A stretch of DNA of 64,000 nucleotides from an uncultured Mailhella sp. (lineage in GTDB: Bacteria > Desulfobacterota > Desulfovibrionia > Desulfovibrionales > Desulfovibrionaceae). The position numbers and the translations under genes are program-made. The first letter of the stretch is position 1. Every line of letters begins with the position of its first letter. The notes below the pieces were generated by a model. The model saw only the letters and a program-made list of their open reading frames with translations. It was not told the origin of the DNA and made no database searches. Positions 55,194 through 63,083 of this stretch are shown here, one piece after another. The stretch covers positions 33,131 to 97,130 of the forward strand of contig CAJTRG010000006.1 in NCBI GenBank assembly GCA_910578585.1, read 5' to 3'.

Positions 55194-56168
55194 TTAAAAT
55201 GTCCGTTTATTTTCCCAGTTCCACGCTGTTTCAAGAATAGTTTCTATATTGGTATATTTTGGATTCCAGCCCAAAATTTCTTTTGCCTTTTTATTATCTG
55301 CAAAAAGTTTGGCAGGGTCGCCGGCTCTTCTTTCTCCATACTGCACAGGGCATTTCTTTTGCGTTACCCGCTCTGCACTGTCAATAATTTCCTGTACGCT
55401 TGTGCCAATGCCAGTGCCTAAATTGATACCGCCGCAAAATTCATCCGCTTTATCCAAAGCAAGCCGGTGGGCAGCTGCCAAGTCTTCCACATGGATATAA
55501 TCGCGAATGCATGTTCCGTCAGGTGTATCATAATCTGTACCAAAAACACGGAGAGTTTCAAGCTCGCCCTTAATTGCCCTGAGCACAAGAGGTATTAAAT
55601 GCGTTTCCGGATCATGGCTTTCTCCGCGAACCCCGTCCGGGCTTGCTCCCGCGGCATTAAAATAACGCAAAGCAATATACTTCAGCCCATAGGCTTTTTC
55701 ATAATCAGCAAAAATCTGCTCAATCATCAATTTTGTTTTGCCATAGGGATTGATGGGATTTTGCGTATGGAGTTCGTCCAAAGGCATATATTTTGGCTCA
55801 CCGTATGTAGCACAAGTACTTGAGAAAACAATCTTCTTGCAGTCCGCTGCCAGCATGGCAGAAAGTAAATTAATCGTGCCCACCACATTATTATAATAAT
55901 ATTTCTGCGGGTCAAGAACACTTTCCCCAACATAGGTAAATGCCGCAAAATGCACCACAGCATCTATTTTATACCGGCGAAAAACCGTCTGCAATGAAAA
56001 CGTATCCAGCAAATCCCCATGCACAAAAATTGCGCGCCTATCCACAGCTTCTCTGTGGCCATACATTAAATTATCAAAAACAATCACCGTGTTATCATAA
56101 TCCAGCAGTTCTTTCACCGTGTGAGAACCAATATAGCCTGCCCCGCCCACAACCAGTATTGTTTGCAT
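55194..56168 (-). CDS. galE: UDP-glucose 4-epimerase
   Basis: A 324-residue SDR interconverting UDP-Glc and UDP-Gal. VVGGAGYIGSHTVKELL, VFDNLMYGHREAVD, SSTCATYGEP and YGKTKLMIEQI (YxxxK) are GalE features, with YFNAAGASPDG following. It is upstream of uxs-ugd on the same strand, so the three probably form a nucleotide-sugar operon. Confidence 0.94.
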   Translation of the reverse strand: MQTILVVGGAGYIGSHTVKELLDYDNTVIVFDNLMYGHREAVDRRAIFVHGDLLDTFSLQTVFRRYKIDAVVHFAAFTYVGESVLDPQKYYYNNVVGTINLLSAMLAADCKKIVFSSTCATYGEPKYMPLDELHTQNPINPYGKTKLMIEQIFADYEKAYGLKYIALRYFNAAGASPDGVRGESHDPETHLIPLVLRAIKGELETLRVFGTDYDTPDGTCIRDYIHVEDLAAAHRLALDKADEFCGGINLGTGIGTSVQEIIDSAERVTQKKCPVQYGERRAGDPAKLFADNKKAKEILGWNPKYTNIETILETAWNWENKRTF

Positions 56169-56419
56169 ATACTATCCTTCAGAAAAACTTCCAATTTTCA
56201 TTCTTTTCTTTTCACAAAAAATATATACTATTCACGGGTTACAAGCAAGGAAAAAGCTCTTCCAAGCGCCTGTAAAAACATATTTTCTTACAACAGGAAC
56301 TTGACAAAGCATAAGGAATGTGAAAGAAACAATCTATTCAAAGAACAATTATATAGAGGAAGCCTTACTGCATTCTGCCATCCTCCTATAATAATTCAAA
56401 AAAATAAGGAGAAAAAATT

Positions 56420-56929
56420 ATGATGAACGAAAAATTGCAAGCTGCATTCAACGACCAAATCAACAAAGAATTATATTCTGAATATCTTTACCTTGCCATG
56501 AAGATTTATTTCCTTGAACAAAATCTCAATGGCTTTGCCAACTGGTTTGACGTACAAGTTCAAGAAGAACGCGCTCATGCCATGGGCCTCTTCAATTACT
56601 TGAACGACCGTGAAGGTTCCCTCAAACTCGAAGCAATCGATAAACCTGTTGTTGAAGGCAATACCCCGGTTGCTATTTTTGAACAAGTGCTCAAACATGA
56701 AAAATTTGTAACCGAAAGAATCAGTGCGCTCATGGACGTTGCTGACGAAGCTCACGACCGCGCAGCCCTCAGCTTCCTTGACTGGTATATCAAAGAACAA
56801 GTTGAAGAAGAAGCTACCGCTTCCACCATTCTTGGCACTCTCCGCCTTATCGGCGACGACAAAAAAGGTCTTCTCATGCTCGACAGAGAACTTGCTGCCC
56901 GTACCTTCACAGCTCCAACCATTGGATAA
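56420..56929 (+). CDS. ftnA: Bacterial non-haem ferritin
   Basis: A 169-residue FtnA-type ferritin that oxidises and stores iron in a 24-mer. Ferroxidase residues are visible in NKELYSEYLYLAMKIYF (Glu), VQEERAHAMGLFNYL (Glu, His) and IKEQVEEEATAS (Gln, Glu). An AAGGAG site at 56406-56411 favours the first of two adjacent ATGs. It stands alone with its own terminator. Confidence 0.95.
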   Translation: MMNEKLQAAFNDQINKELYSEYLYLAMKIYFLEQNLNGFANWFDVQVQEERAHAMGLFNYLNDREGSLKLEAIDKPVVEGNTPVAIFEQVLKHEKFVTERISALMDVADEAHDRAALSFLDWYIKEQVEEEATASTILGTLRLIGDDKKGLLMLDRELAARTFTAPTIG

Positions 56930-56950
56930 TTATAACTAGCTAAAATATAA

Positions 56951-56985
56951 AAAAGAGTGTCTGAAAACAGGCACTCTTTTTGTTT
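56951..56985 (+). terminator. Terminator after ferritin
   Basis: AAAAGAGTGTCTG (56951-56963) pairs with CAGGCACTCTTTT (56968-56980), with an AAAA loop and more T after. Confidence 0.9.
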
Positions 56986-57364
56986 ACATTCTTTTTGTAA
57001 GGGGGAAATGATTTCCCTCAAAAATCAAGCAATCCCTTTCGGGCTTGATTTTTTCGCTACCGAAGGCGGCGAAGTCGTTTCTCTTATGCCGAGTTTACGA
57101 GGCTCAGAGAAATAGACAGCAGAGATAGGACGAGAACTTTTTAACGTATTGCAGGCTTTATATGGCTGCGCCATGCCAACAATACGTAAAAAAGCCCCCA
57201 AACCCCTTCAACGCAAAACCGTTACGGACTTTGTTCATAACGGTTTTGTTGTTTATGCAAGTATGAAATATTTCAAAAAGATAAAAATAGCTTAAAAAGT
57301 TTTGAAAGAGGTCAAGGAGAAAACTTTTTCAAAAGTTGTCTCCTTGAAAATTTAAAAATCCAGC
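56986..57364. other. Non-coding region with repeats and several hairpins
   Basis: No gene. In order: the palindrome GGGAAAT/ATTTCCC (57003-57017); the hairpin AAAATCAAGC/GCTTGATTTT (57021-57030 with 57043-57052) plus T run; one unit of the 71-bp repeat (57055-57127); a long-range stem ACGTATTG/CAATACGT (57144-57151 with 57180-57187) enclosing the hairpin ATGGC-TGC-GCCAT (57162-57174); and an AAAACCGTTA/TAACGGTTTT hairpin near 57224-57257 that could end pyrBC from the minus strand. Confidence 0.75.
57055..57127. repeat. 71-bp repeat, single unit
   Basis: CCGAAGGCGGCGAAGTCG, then CTTATGCCGAGTTTACGAGG, then ACAGCAGAGAT, in the same order and orientation as 17-103 and the reverse complement of 61496-61670. 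Confidence 0.8.
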
Positions 57365-58714
57365 CTAGAAAACTTTTTTGCCGCCGAGGTAGTGGGTGCA
57401 GACGCGGCCTTTGAGAGTTTGTCCCAGGAACGGAGTATTGGCGGATTTTGAATGGAAGTTTTCTTTATTGACTACCCATTCAAAGCTGGGGTCAAAGAAG
57501 AAGAAGTCAGCAACATCACCCTTGGCAAAGCTGTTGTAAGGCACTTTGAAACGCTTTCCGGGGTTGACGGTATAGGCGCGCACAATATCTTCCTGAGTCA
57601 AAACTCCTTCGCCCACCAGTTTCCAGAGCAGGGTCAGGGCAGTATCCAAACCGCTGATACCGTTTGGCACCATATCCAGCGGATTTTCCTTTTCCTGAGC
57701 TGAATGGGGCGCATGGTCGGTGATCAGACAATCAATGAGCCCGGATTTGACACCCTCACGCATGGCAAGCACATCATCCCAGACGCGCAGGGGCGGATTG
57801 ACTTTGGCATTGGTGTTGTAATTATCAATGGCGTTTTCATCGAGAAGCAAATAATGCGGACAGGTTTCAGCAGTCACATCCACGCCGCGTTCCTTTGCCC
57901 GCCTGATCAAATCAAGACTTTTGCGGCAGGAAACATGGCAGATGTGCACAGGAATCTGCAAGTATTCTGAAAGCATAATATCGCGTCCCACCTGCAGGGC
58001 TTCACCAATATCAGGCTGGCCTTTGACGCCGAGTTTTGCTGAAAGCTTGCCTTCGTTCATGTGCGCACCGCGGGCAAGAAACGGATCTTCGCAGTGGTCA
58101 ACAAAGAGCATGTCAAGATCACTGCCATATTCCATAACCCGGCGCACAATTTCCGTACTGGTAAGCGGCACACCATCGTTGGAAACCACGGTACAGCCGG
58201 CTTCTGCCATTTCGCCGAGCGGGGTCAGCGCTTCGCCCTTGAGCCCAAGAGTGGCAGCGGCAACGGGATGCAGAAAAGGCCCGTGCGGGTGCGTATTTCT
58301 GGCTTTTTCAAGCATATAGCGGACAATGCCGGCATTATCGTTGACAGGACTGGTATTAGCCATGCAAAAGACATGGGAATAGCCGCCGTGCAGGGCAGCC
58401 TCCAGACCTGTGTTGATATCTTCTTTCCATTCCATGCCGGGATCACGAAAATGCACATGCACATCAATGAGGCTGGGGAAAAGGACTTTTCCTGCCATAT
58501 CAATAACTGTGCAATTTTCCGGAGCAGTGATATTTTCTTTAAGCTCAACAATACGTCCGCCTTGTTTGCCGTAGTTTGATCCGTAATTTTGGTAATGTTT
58601 ATGAAAATCATCCTCTGCAAAAGAAAAACCCATTTTTGTGTTTTCTTCTGCATTTTCGGTGATGAGCAGGTCAACCGTTTTTCCTAAATATGCAGCATTT
58701 TTGAATAAAATCAT
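57365..58714 (-). CDS. pyrC: Dihydroorotase
   Basis: A 449-residue amidohydrolase (class I dihydroorotase) closing carbamoyl-aspartate to dihydroorotate. Metal ligands are in DVHVHFRDPGMEWKEDI and VPVHICHVSCR-like IPVHICHVSC, and CLITDHAPHS has the later metal Asp. Its start is one base after the pyrB stop, so the two are coupled; in many bacteria they form one complex. Confidence 0.94.
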   Translation of the reverse strand: MILFKNAAYLGKTVDLLITENAEENTKMGFSFAEDDFHKHYQNYGSNYGKQGGRIVELKENITAPENCTVIDMAGKVLFPSLIDVHVHFRDPGMEWKEDINTGLEAALHGGYSHVFCMANTSPVNDNAGIVRYMLEKARNTHPHGPFLHPVAAATLGLKGEALTPLGEMAEAGCTVVSNDGVPLTSTEIVRRVMEYGSDLDMLFVDHCEDPFLARGAHMNEGKLSAKLGVKGQPDIGEALQVGRDIMLSEYLQIPVHICHVSCRKSLDLIRRAKERGVDVTAETCPHYLLLDENAIDNYNTNAKVNPPLRVWDDVLAMREGVKSGLIDCLITDHAPHSAQEKENPLDMVPNGISGLDTALTLLWKLVGEGVLTQEDIVRAYTVNPGKRFKVPYNSFAKGDVADFFFFDPSFEWVVNKENFHSKSANTPFLGQTLKGRVCTHYLGGKKVF

Positions 58715-58715
58715 T

Positions 58716-59681
58716 TTATTCTCCCACTTGCGGATTGAGCGTTATACCATCATTTCTTGTGCCGTACAAATACAAAACCGCCATACGCGTGGCAACACCG
58801 GCAGAAACCTGATTCAAAACCAGGCTGTCAGCACAATCAGCAATTTCATCAGAAATTTCAAGCCCCCTGTTCATGGGCCCCGGGTGCAGGATTTTTGCGC
58901 CGGGTTTCGCATCCTGTAAATGTTTGTGAGTCAGACAATAGCGGCGGGAATAATCGCCCAGATCAGGAAGCAGGCCGGCTGCCTGACGTTCCAGCTGCAA
59001 ACGCAGACACATCACCGCATCCACCCCCTGCACAGCTTTATGTAAATCAGAATACACTTCCACAGGAAAATCATCGAGATAACGGGGCAAAAGCGTTTTA
59101 GGTGAGCAAATCCGCACTTTGACGCCAAAACGGGTCAGCCAGTTAATATTGGAACGAGCAACACGGCTATGGTTGATATCGCCTAAAATGAGCAGAGTCT
59201 TGCCGGCAAATTCACCTTTCCATGCTTCGCGCAAAGAAAATGCATCGAGAAGAGCCTGAGTGGGGTGGGCATGCCAGCCGTCGCCGCCGTTGACAATACT
59301 GCAATCCAGGCGTTCTGCCAAAAATTGCGCCGCTCCGGAACTGGAATCCCTGATCACAATAATATCAGGATGCATTGCCTGCAAGGTCAGCGCCGTATCT
59401 TTGAGACTTTCACCCTTTTGCACGCTGGAACCCGCCTTGCCAAGGGCAAAGGTGTCCGCAGAAAGCCGCTTTGCAGCTGTATCAAAAGAAAGTCTTGTTC
59501 TGGTGCTGGGTTCAGAAAAAAAGAGGGTGACAGTTTTCCCTTTCAATGTGGGAACTTTCTTCACCGCTCTTAAATTCACTTCCTGAAAACGCTTTGCATT
59601 ATCCAATATCAGTAAAATTTCTTCATTAGATAAATAACTTACATCCAATAAATCTTTATGCCGCCATTTTTGAATAGCCAT
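58716..59681 (-). CDS. pyrB: Aspartate carbamoyltransferase catalytic chain
   Basis: A 321-residue catalytic subunit making carbamoyl-aspartate, the committed pyrimidine step. The carbamoyl-phosphate site is [20 protein letters not shown], with [17 protein letters not shown] and [12 protein letters not shown] also conserved. No pyrI follows; pyrC does, as in the pyrB-pyrC complex arrangement. Confidence 0.95.
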   Translation of the reverse strand: MAIQKWRHKDLLDVSYLSNEEILLILDNAKRFQEVNLRAVKKVPTLKGKTVTLFFSEPSTRTRLSFDTAAKRLSADTFALGKAGSSVQKGESLKDTALTLQAMHPDIIVIRDSSSGAAQFLAERLDCSIVNGGDGWHAHPTQALLDAFSLREAWKGEFAGKTLLILGDINHSRVARSNINWLTRFGVKVRICSPKTLLPRYLDDFPVEVYSDLHKAVQGVDAVMCLRLQLERQAAGLLPDLGDYSRRYCLTHKHLQDAKPGAKILHPGPMNRGLEISDEIADCADSLVLNQVSAGVATRMAVLYLYGTRNDGITLNPQVGE

Positions 59682-59802
59682 ATATGCCCCTCGTTTTATT
59701 CAAAGCAATGTAAAAAGGCTACTGTATTGCAGCCCATTAGTAAAGCAATTTTTTTGTGGGAGCTTCACTCCCGCTCCCCAGATCAAAGGGGTAAACTAAA
59801 CA

Positions 59803-59885
59803 TTACCCCATTTCACACTTCTCCAGCAAAGAGCTTCGCTCTCGCTTTCGAAGAGTGAAATTACAAGCGCAAAAAACTGTTCACA
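59803..59885 (+). repeat. 80-bp repeat, copy left of lpxC
   Basis: Runs from TTACCCCATTTCACAC to GTGAAATTACAAGCGCAAAA with ATTTCAC/GTGAAAT ends in inverted order. A direct copy lies at 61358-61440, so the pair brackets lpxC. Confidence 0.75.
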
Positions 59886-60100
59886 TTCTTACTTTTTTGA
59901 GTCTACCAAATTGATTTTATATGGAACTAATTATATTTGCAGGATAGTTTTTCCCGAACACTCCCAAAAGCTCGAAAGCTTAACACAATCATAGAACAAA
60001 CTATCGCAAAGAATTTTACAACGACAGCTGCTCTCCCGTAAAAAGTCCTGTCAGGAGCCAGTACGTTATAAATTTTTCCAGACTTTTTTGTGTGTTAATT

Positions 60101-60120
60101 TTGCCACACTTTTGTGGCAA
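60101..60120. promoter_or_regulatory. 20-bp palindrome upstream of the lpxC promoter
   Basis: TTGCCACACTTTTGTGGCAA, perfect 8-bp half sites. A related half-site pair TGCCA-TTG-TGGTA follows at 60124-60136. The palindrome's right edge is 91 bp before the -24 element, a usual distance for a sigma-54 activator. Confidence 0.65.
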
Positions 60121-60211
60121 GAATGCCATTGTGGTAAAAAGAACACAATATCTTTGTGGAGCAACATTTTATAATTATTTGAAATAACAAGGTTTTAATA
60201 AAAAAAATTTC

Positions 60212-60227
60212 TGGCACACAATTTGCA
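60212..60227 (+). promoter_or_regulatory. Sigma-54 (RpoN) promoter of lpxC
   Basis: TGGCACACAATTTGCA fits the consensus TGGCAC-N5-TTGCA exactly, with GG (60213-60214) and GC (60225-60226) in the required -24/-12 spacing. Transcription would start near 60238-60240, giving a leader of about 50 bases. Confidence 0.75.
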
Positions 60228-60247
60228 TTTTTCCCTTTGATTGAGAC

Positions 60248-60265
60248 CGTGGTAACTTCACCACG
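60248..60265 (+). promoter_or_regulatory. 5' UTR hairpin of lpxC
   Basis: CGTGGT (60248-60253) and ACCACG (60260-60265) around AACTTC, just after the predicted start and before the AAAGG ribosome site at 60276-60280. It may protect or regulate the mRNA. Confidence 0.55.
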
Positions 60266-60287
60266 TAAAAAAACTAAAGGAAAAAAC

Positions 60288-61196
60288 ATGTTACAACAAA
60301 CTTTAATGCACGCAATTACCTATACCGGCATTGGACTCCACTCCGGCAAAGATGTGGAAATGAAGCTCCTGCCTGCAAAAATTGACGCTGGCATTAGTTT
60401 CCATATACACGACAAAAAAGAAGTTTCTATTATAAAATCAAATCCTTATGTAGTTTCAACTACGGAACTTGCAACCACGCTCGCCAATGAAAAAACCCAT
60501 GTTTCCACTGTGGAACACTTGCTGGCAGCGCTTCTTGCCCTTGGCATTGACAACGTGGAATGCCATGTGTTTGGCAAAGAAATCCCCATTATGGACGGCT
60601 CTGCCTTGCCCATTACCAATTTGATCAAAAAAGCAGGTATCCGCTCTCAATACGCACTGCGCAAAGTGGCGAAAATTACCCGTCCTTTCCTCTTTGAAGC
60701 CAACGGCAAAACCATCAACGCCCGCCCTTACGACGGTTTTTATGTGGATTATACCATTGATTTTCCTCATAAAGCTATCGGTGTACAGCGTCTTGCTCTT
60801 GAAATTACCCCTGAAAGCTTTGATGAAATTGCCTCTGCCCGCACCTTTGGCTTTATGAAAGAAGTGGAATACCTGCACAGCAAAAATCTGGCACTTGGCG
60901 GCTCCTTAGCCAATGCCATTGTTGTGGACGAAGAAGGAATTTTAAATCCTGAAGGCCTGCGCTTTGACAATGAATTTGTACGCCATAAGATTTTAGACTT
61001 TGTGGGTGATATGGCAATGTTCGGCATGCCTTTGCAGGGTGCTTTTGAAGTGCGCTGCTCCGGTCACCAGCACAATAACGCCTTCCTGCGCGAAATTTAT
61101 GATCACAAAGATATGTACTTAAGCTTTGAAGAACTTATCCCGGAACAAAGAAAGGCAGATATCCCTTATTTGGGCATAAACACCGCTTTAGCATAA
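60288..61196 (+). CDS. lpxC: UDP-3-O-acyl-N-acetylglucosamine deacetylase
   Basis: A 302-residue zinc deacetylase, the committed step of lipid A synthesis. The start TYTGIGLHSGKDVEMKL, the zinc site TVEHLLAALLALGIDN, MDGSALPI and the C-terminal KILDFVGDMAMFGMPLQG plus GHQHNNAFL (catalytic His) are all present. I chose the ATG at 60288 for AAAGG at 60276. It is monocistronic, with the terminator at 61222-61250, and its promoter looks RpoN-dependent, which is unusual. Confidence 0.96.
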   Translation: MLQQTLMHAITYTGIGLHSGKDVEMKLLPAKIDAGISFHIHDKKEVSIIKSNPYVVSTTELATTLANEKTHVSTVEHLLAALLALGIDNVECHVFGKEIPIMDGSALPITNLIKKAGIRSQYALRKVAKITRPFLFEANGKTINARPYDGFYVDYTIDFPHKAIGVQRLALEITPESFDEIASARTFGFMKEVEYLHSKNLALGGSLANAIVVDEEGILNPEGLRFDNEFVRHKILDFVGDMAMFGMPLQGAFEVRCSGHQHNNAFLREIYDHKDMYLSFEELIPEQRKADIPYLGINTALA

Positions 61197-61221
61197 TTTT
61201 TTAGACAAAAAAATCTGCATA

Positions 61222-61254
61222 AAAAACTCCGACCAAAAATTGGAGTTTTTGTTT
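61222..61254 (+). terminator. Terminator after lpxC
   Basis: AAAAACTCC (61222-61230) pairs with GGAGTTTTT (61242-61250), then GTTTT. Confidence 0.88.
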
Positions 61255-61305
61255 TAACTTCAGAAAACTTTTTATATAAATTTAAAAACAAGGCTTTTGC
61301 ATGGT

Positions 61306-61362
61306 GGTAAGCAATAGGGGACTAACGTCCCCTAACCCTCACCCCCTGCCCCCATGCTTACC
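61306..61362. other. Nested hairpin region
   Basis: Outer arms GGTAAGCA (61306-61313) and TGCTTACC (61355-61362) enclose the perfect hairpin AGGGGAC-TAAC-GTCCCCT (61316-61333). It abuts the right copy of the 80-bp repeat and looks like a small mobile or REP-type structure. Confidence 0.65.
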
Positions 61363-61440
61363 CCTATTTCACATTTTTCAGCAATTCGTTACACTCATCG
61401 CTTCCAAAGAGTGAAATGAGCAAGCGCAAAAAACTTTGCA
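61358..61440 (+). repeat. 80-bp repeat, copy right of lpxC
   Basis: Runs from TTACCCCTATTTCACA to GTGAAATGAGCAAGCGCAAA, aligned along its whole length with 59803-59885 in the same orientation with scattered changes. Confidence 0.75.
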
Positions 61441-61495
61441 TAATCACAAAAAATTGTATCGTAAAAAGTAGATAGTAATCTTTCAATCTCCAACG

Positions 61496-61670
61496 GAAAC
61501 GGCTTCGCCGCCCTCGGTGGCATCTCTGCTGTCCATTTCTGTAAGCCTCGCATACTCGGCATAACAGAAACGGCTTCGCCGCCCTCGGTGGCATCTCTGC
61601 TGTCCATTTCTGTAAGCCTCGCATACTCGGCATAACAGAAACGGCTTCGCCGCCTTCGGTGGCAAAGATA
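61496..61670. repeat. 71-bp tandem repeat array
   Basis: Two full units and part of a third. GGCTTCGCCGCC begins at 61501, 61572 and 61643, exactly 71 bp apart, and the first two units are nearly identical. Open frames across it on the minus strand are a by-product of the repeat moving through all three phases, not genes. Confidence 0.93.
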
Positions 61671-61776
61671 CAGCACTTATTCGGTGTAAAAAATGTATTA
61701 ATACAACATTTTTTCGCTGCATTTTTTGTAATATTCTATTATTAATACATCGATAAAAAAAGAATGGAGCTGCAAT

Positions 61777-63082
61777 ATGTATCGTGCAGCCATAGAAAAA
61801 TTGTTAAAATGGAAAGAAAGCAAATGCCGTAAGCCCTTAATTATTGAGGGCGCCCGTCAGGTAGGCAAGACATGGCTTATGAAAGAATTCGGAAGTCAAG
61901 CCTATGCGCATACTGTCTATATCAATTTTGACTCCAATTCCAAAATGGCAGAACTTTTTGCTGCTGATTTAGACACTGACCGCCTTATTATGGGGCTGGA
62001 ATTGTATGCAGGCCAAAAGATTGATCCAGACAATACCCTATTGATTTTTGATGAAATTCAGGAAGTGCCGCGCGCTCTTTCTTCTCTCAAATATTTTTAC
62101 GAAAATGCACCGCAATTTCATATTGTTTGTGCGGGTTCTCTGCTTGGCATTGCGCTCCATGAGGGAACATCTTTTCCTGTGGGCAAAGTGGATTTTCTAA
62201 GGCTCTATCCTCTTTCTTTCATTGAATTTCTTATGGCAATGGGTCAGGAACGTTTTGCCAAGCTGCTTGATAAACAAGATTTTCCGATGATAACGAGTTT
62301 TAAGAGCACCTATATTGAAGCATTAAAACAATATTATTTTGTGGGGGGGTATGCCGGAAGCTGTCCAATATTTTGCTGAGAATAAAGATTTCAATGAAGT
62401 CCGTGAAATCCAGAAGAGAATTCTTGCCGCCTACGAGCAGGATTTTTCCAAACACGCCCCGCACGAAATTGTTCCCAGAATACGCATGATATGGAACACA
62501 ATTCCCTCCCAACTGGCAAAGGAGAACAAAAAATTTATTTATGGCATGGTACGAGAAGGAGCACGGGCAAAAGACTATGAAAAAGCTATTATGTGGCTTT
62601 CTGACTGCGGGCTTGTGCATAAGGTCAGCCGTGTCAATGGGGCTGGCATTCCGCTGAAAGCTTATGAAGATTTGAAAGCATTCAAGTTGTTTGTAGTGGA
62701 TATTGGCTTGCTTGGCTGTATGGCTGGGCTTCGGCAAAGTACGCTGCTGGACGGAAATGATTTATTTACTGAATTTAAAGGTGCTCTCACGGAGCAGTAT
62801 GTTTGCCAGCAGCTCAAAACGCTGGAAGATTTGGGACTCAATTATTACACCAATGATCGAAATTCCTGTGAAGTTGATTTTATTGTGGATACAGGAGAAC
62901 AAATCGTTCCGGTCGAGGTCAAGGCAGAAGTCAATCTGAAAGCGAAAAGCCTGAAAACCTATCAGGAAAGATTCGAGCCAAAAATCTCTGTCCGTACTTC
63001 CATGGCAGATTTCAAAAAGGAAAATTGGCTTGTGAACATACCCTTGTATGCAATTGGACAGCTTAAATCTATTGTAAAATAA
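61777..63082 (+). pseudogene. AAA-14/DUF4143 ATPase, split by a frameshift in a G run
   Basis: The first part (61777-62379) has Walker A EGARQVGKTWLMKEF, Walker B LLIFDEIQEVPRAL and sensor VCAGSLLGIALHEG. At 62343-62349 a run of seven G shifts the frame: the family reading YYFVGGMPEAVQYF needs six. The second part (from about 62350 to 63082) then continues with FSKHAPHEIVPRIRMIW, and DUF4143 features CEVDFIVDTGEQIVPVEVKA, a nuclease-like DxVxVEVKA. Apart from this one base the gene is complete, so a phase-variable tract, recent mutation or read error are all possible. Such ATPases are mobile-type accessory genes. Confidence 0.85.
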
Positions 63083-63083
63083 T

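Larger units (their letters stand above)
59682..60287. promoter_or_regulatory. Long non-coding region upstream of lpxC
   Basis: 606 bp without a gene. It holds a GGGGTAA/TTACCCC hairpin (59788-59809), the left copy of an 80-bp repeat (59803-59885), a 20-bp palindrome (60101-60120), a sigma-54 promoter (60212-60227) and a 5' UTR hairpin (60248-60265). Nothing recognisable lies between about 59890 and 60095. Confidence 0.75.

Noticed and set aside
61496..61670. Tandem 71-bp units as a CRISPR array
   Set aside because: The whole 71-bp unit is conserved with no variable spacer, and no cas gene is in the window.
61364..61722. Three overlapping minus-strand open frames with similar peptides
   Set aside because: They arise from one repeat read in three phases; no ribosome site or known domain.
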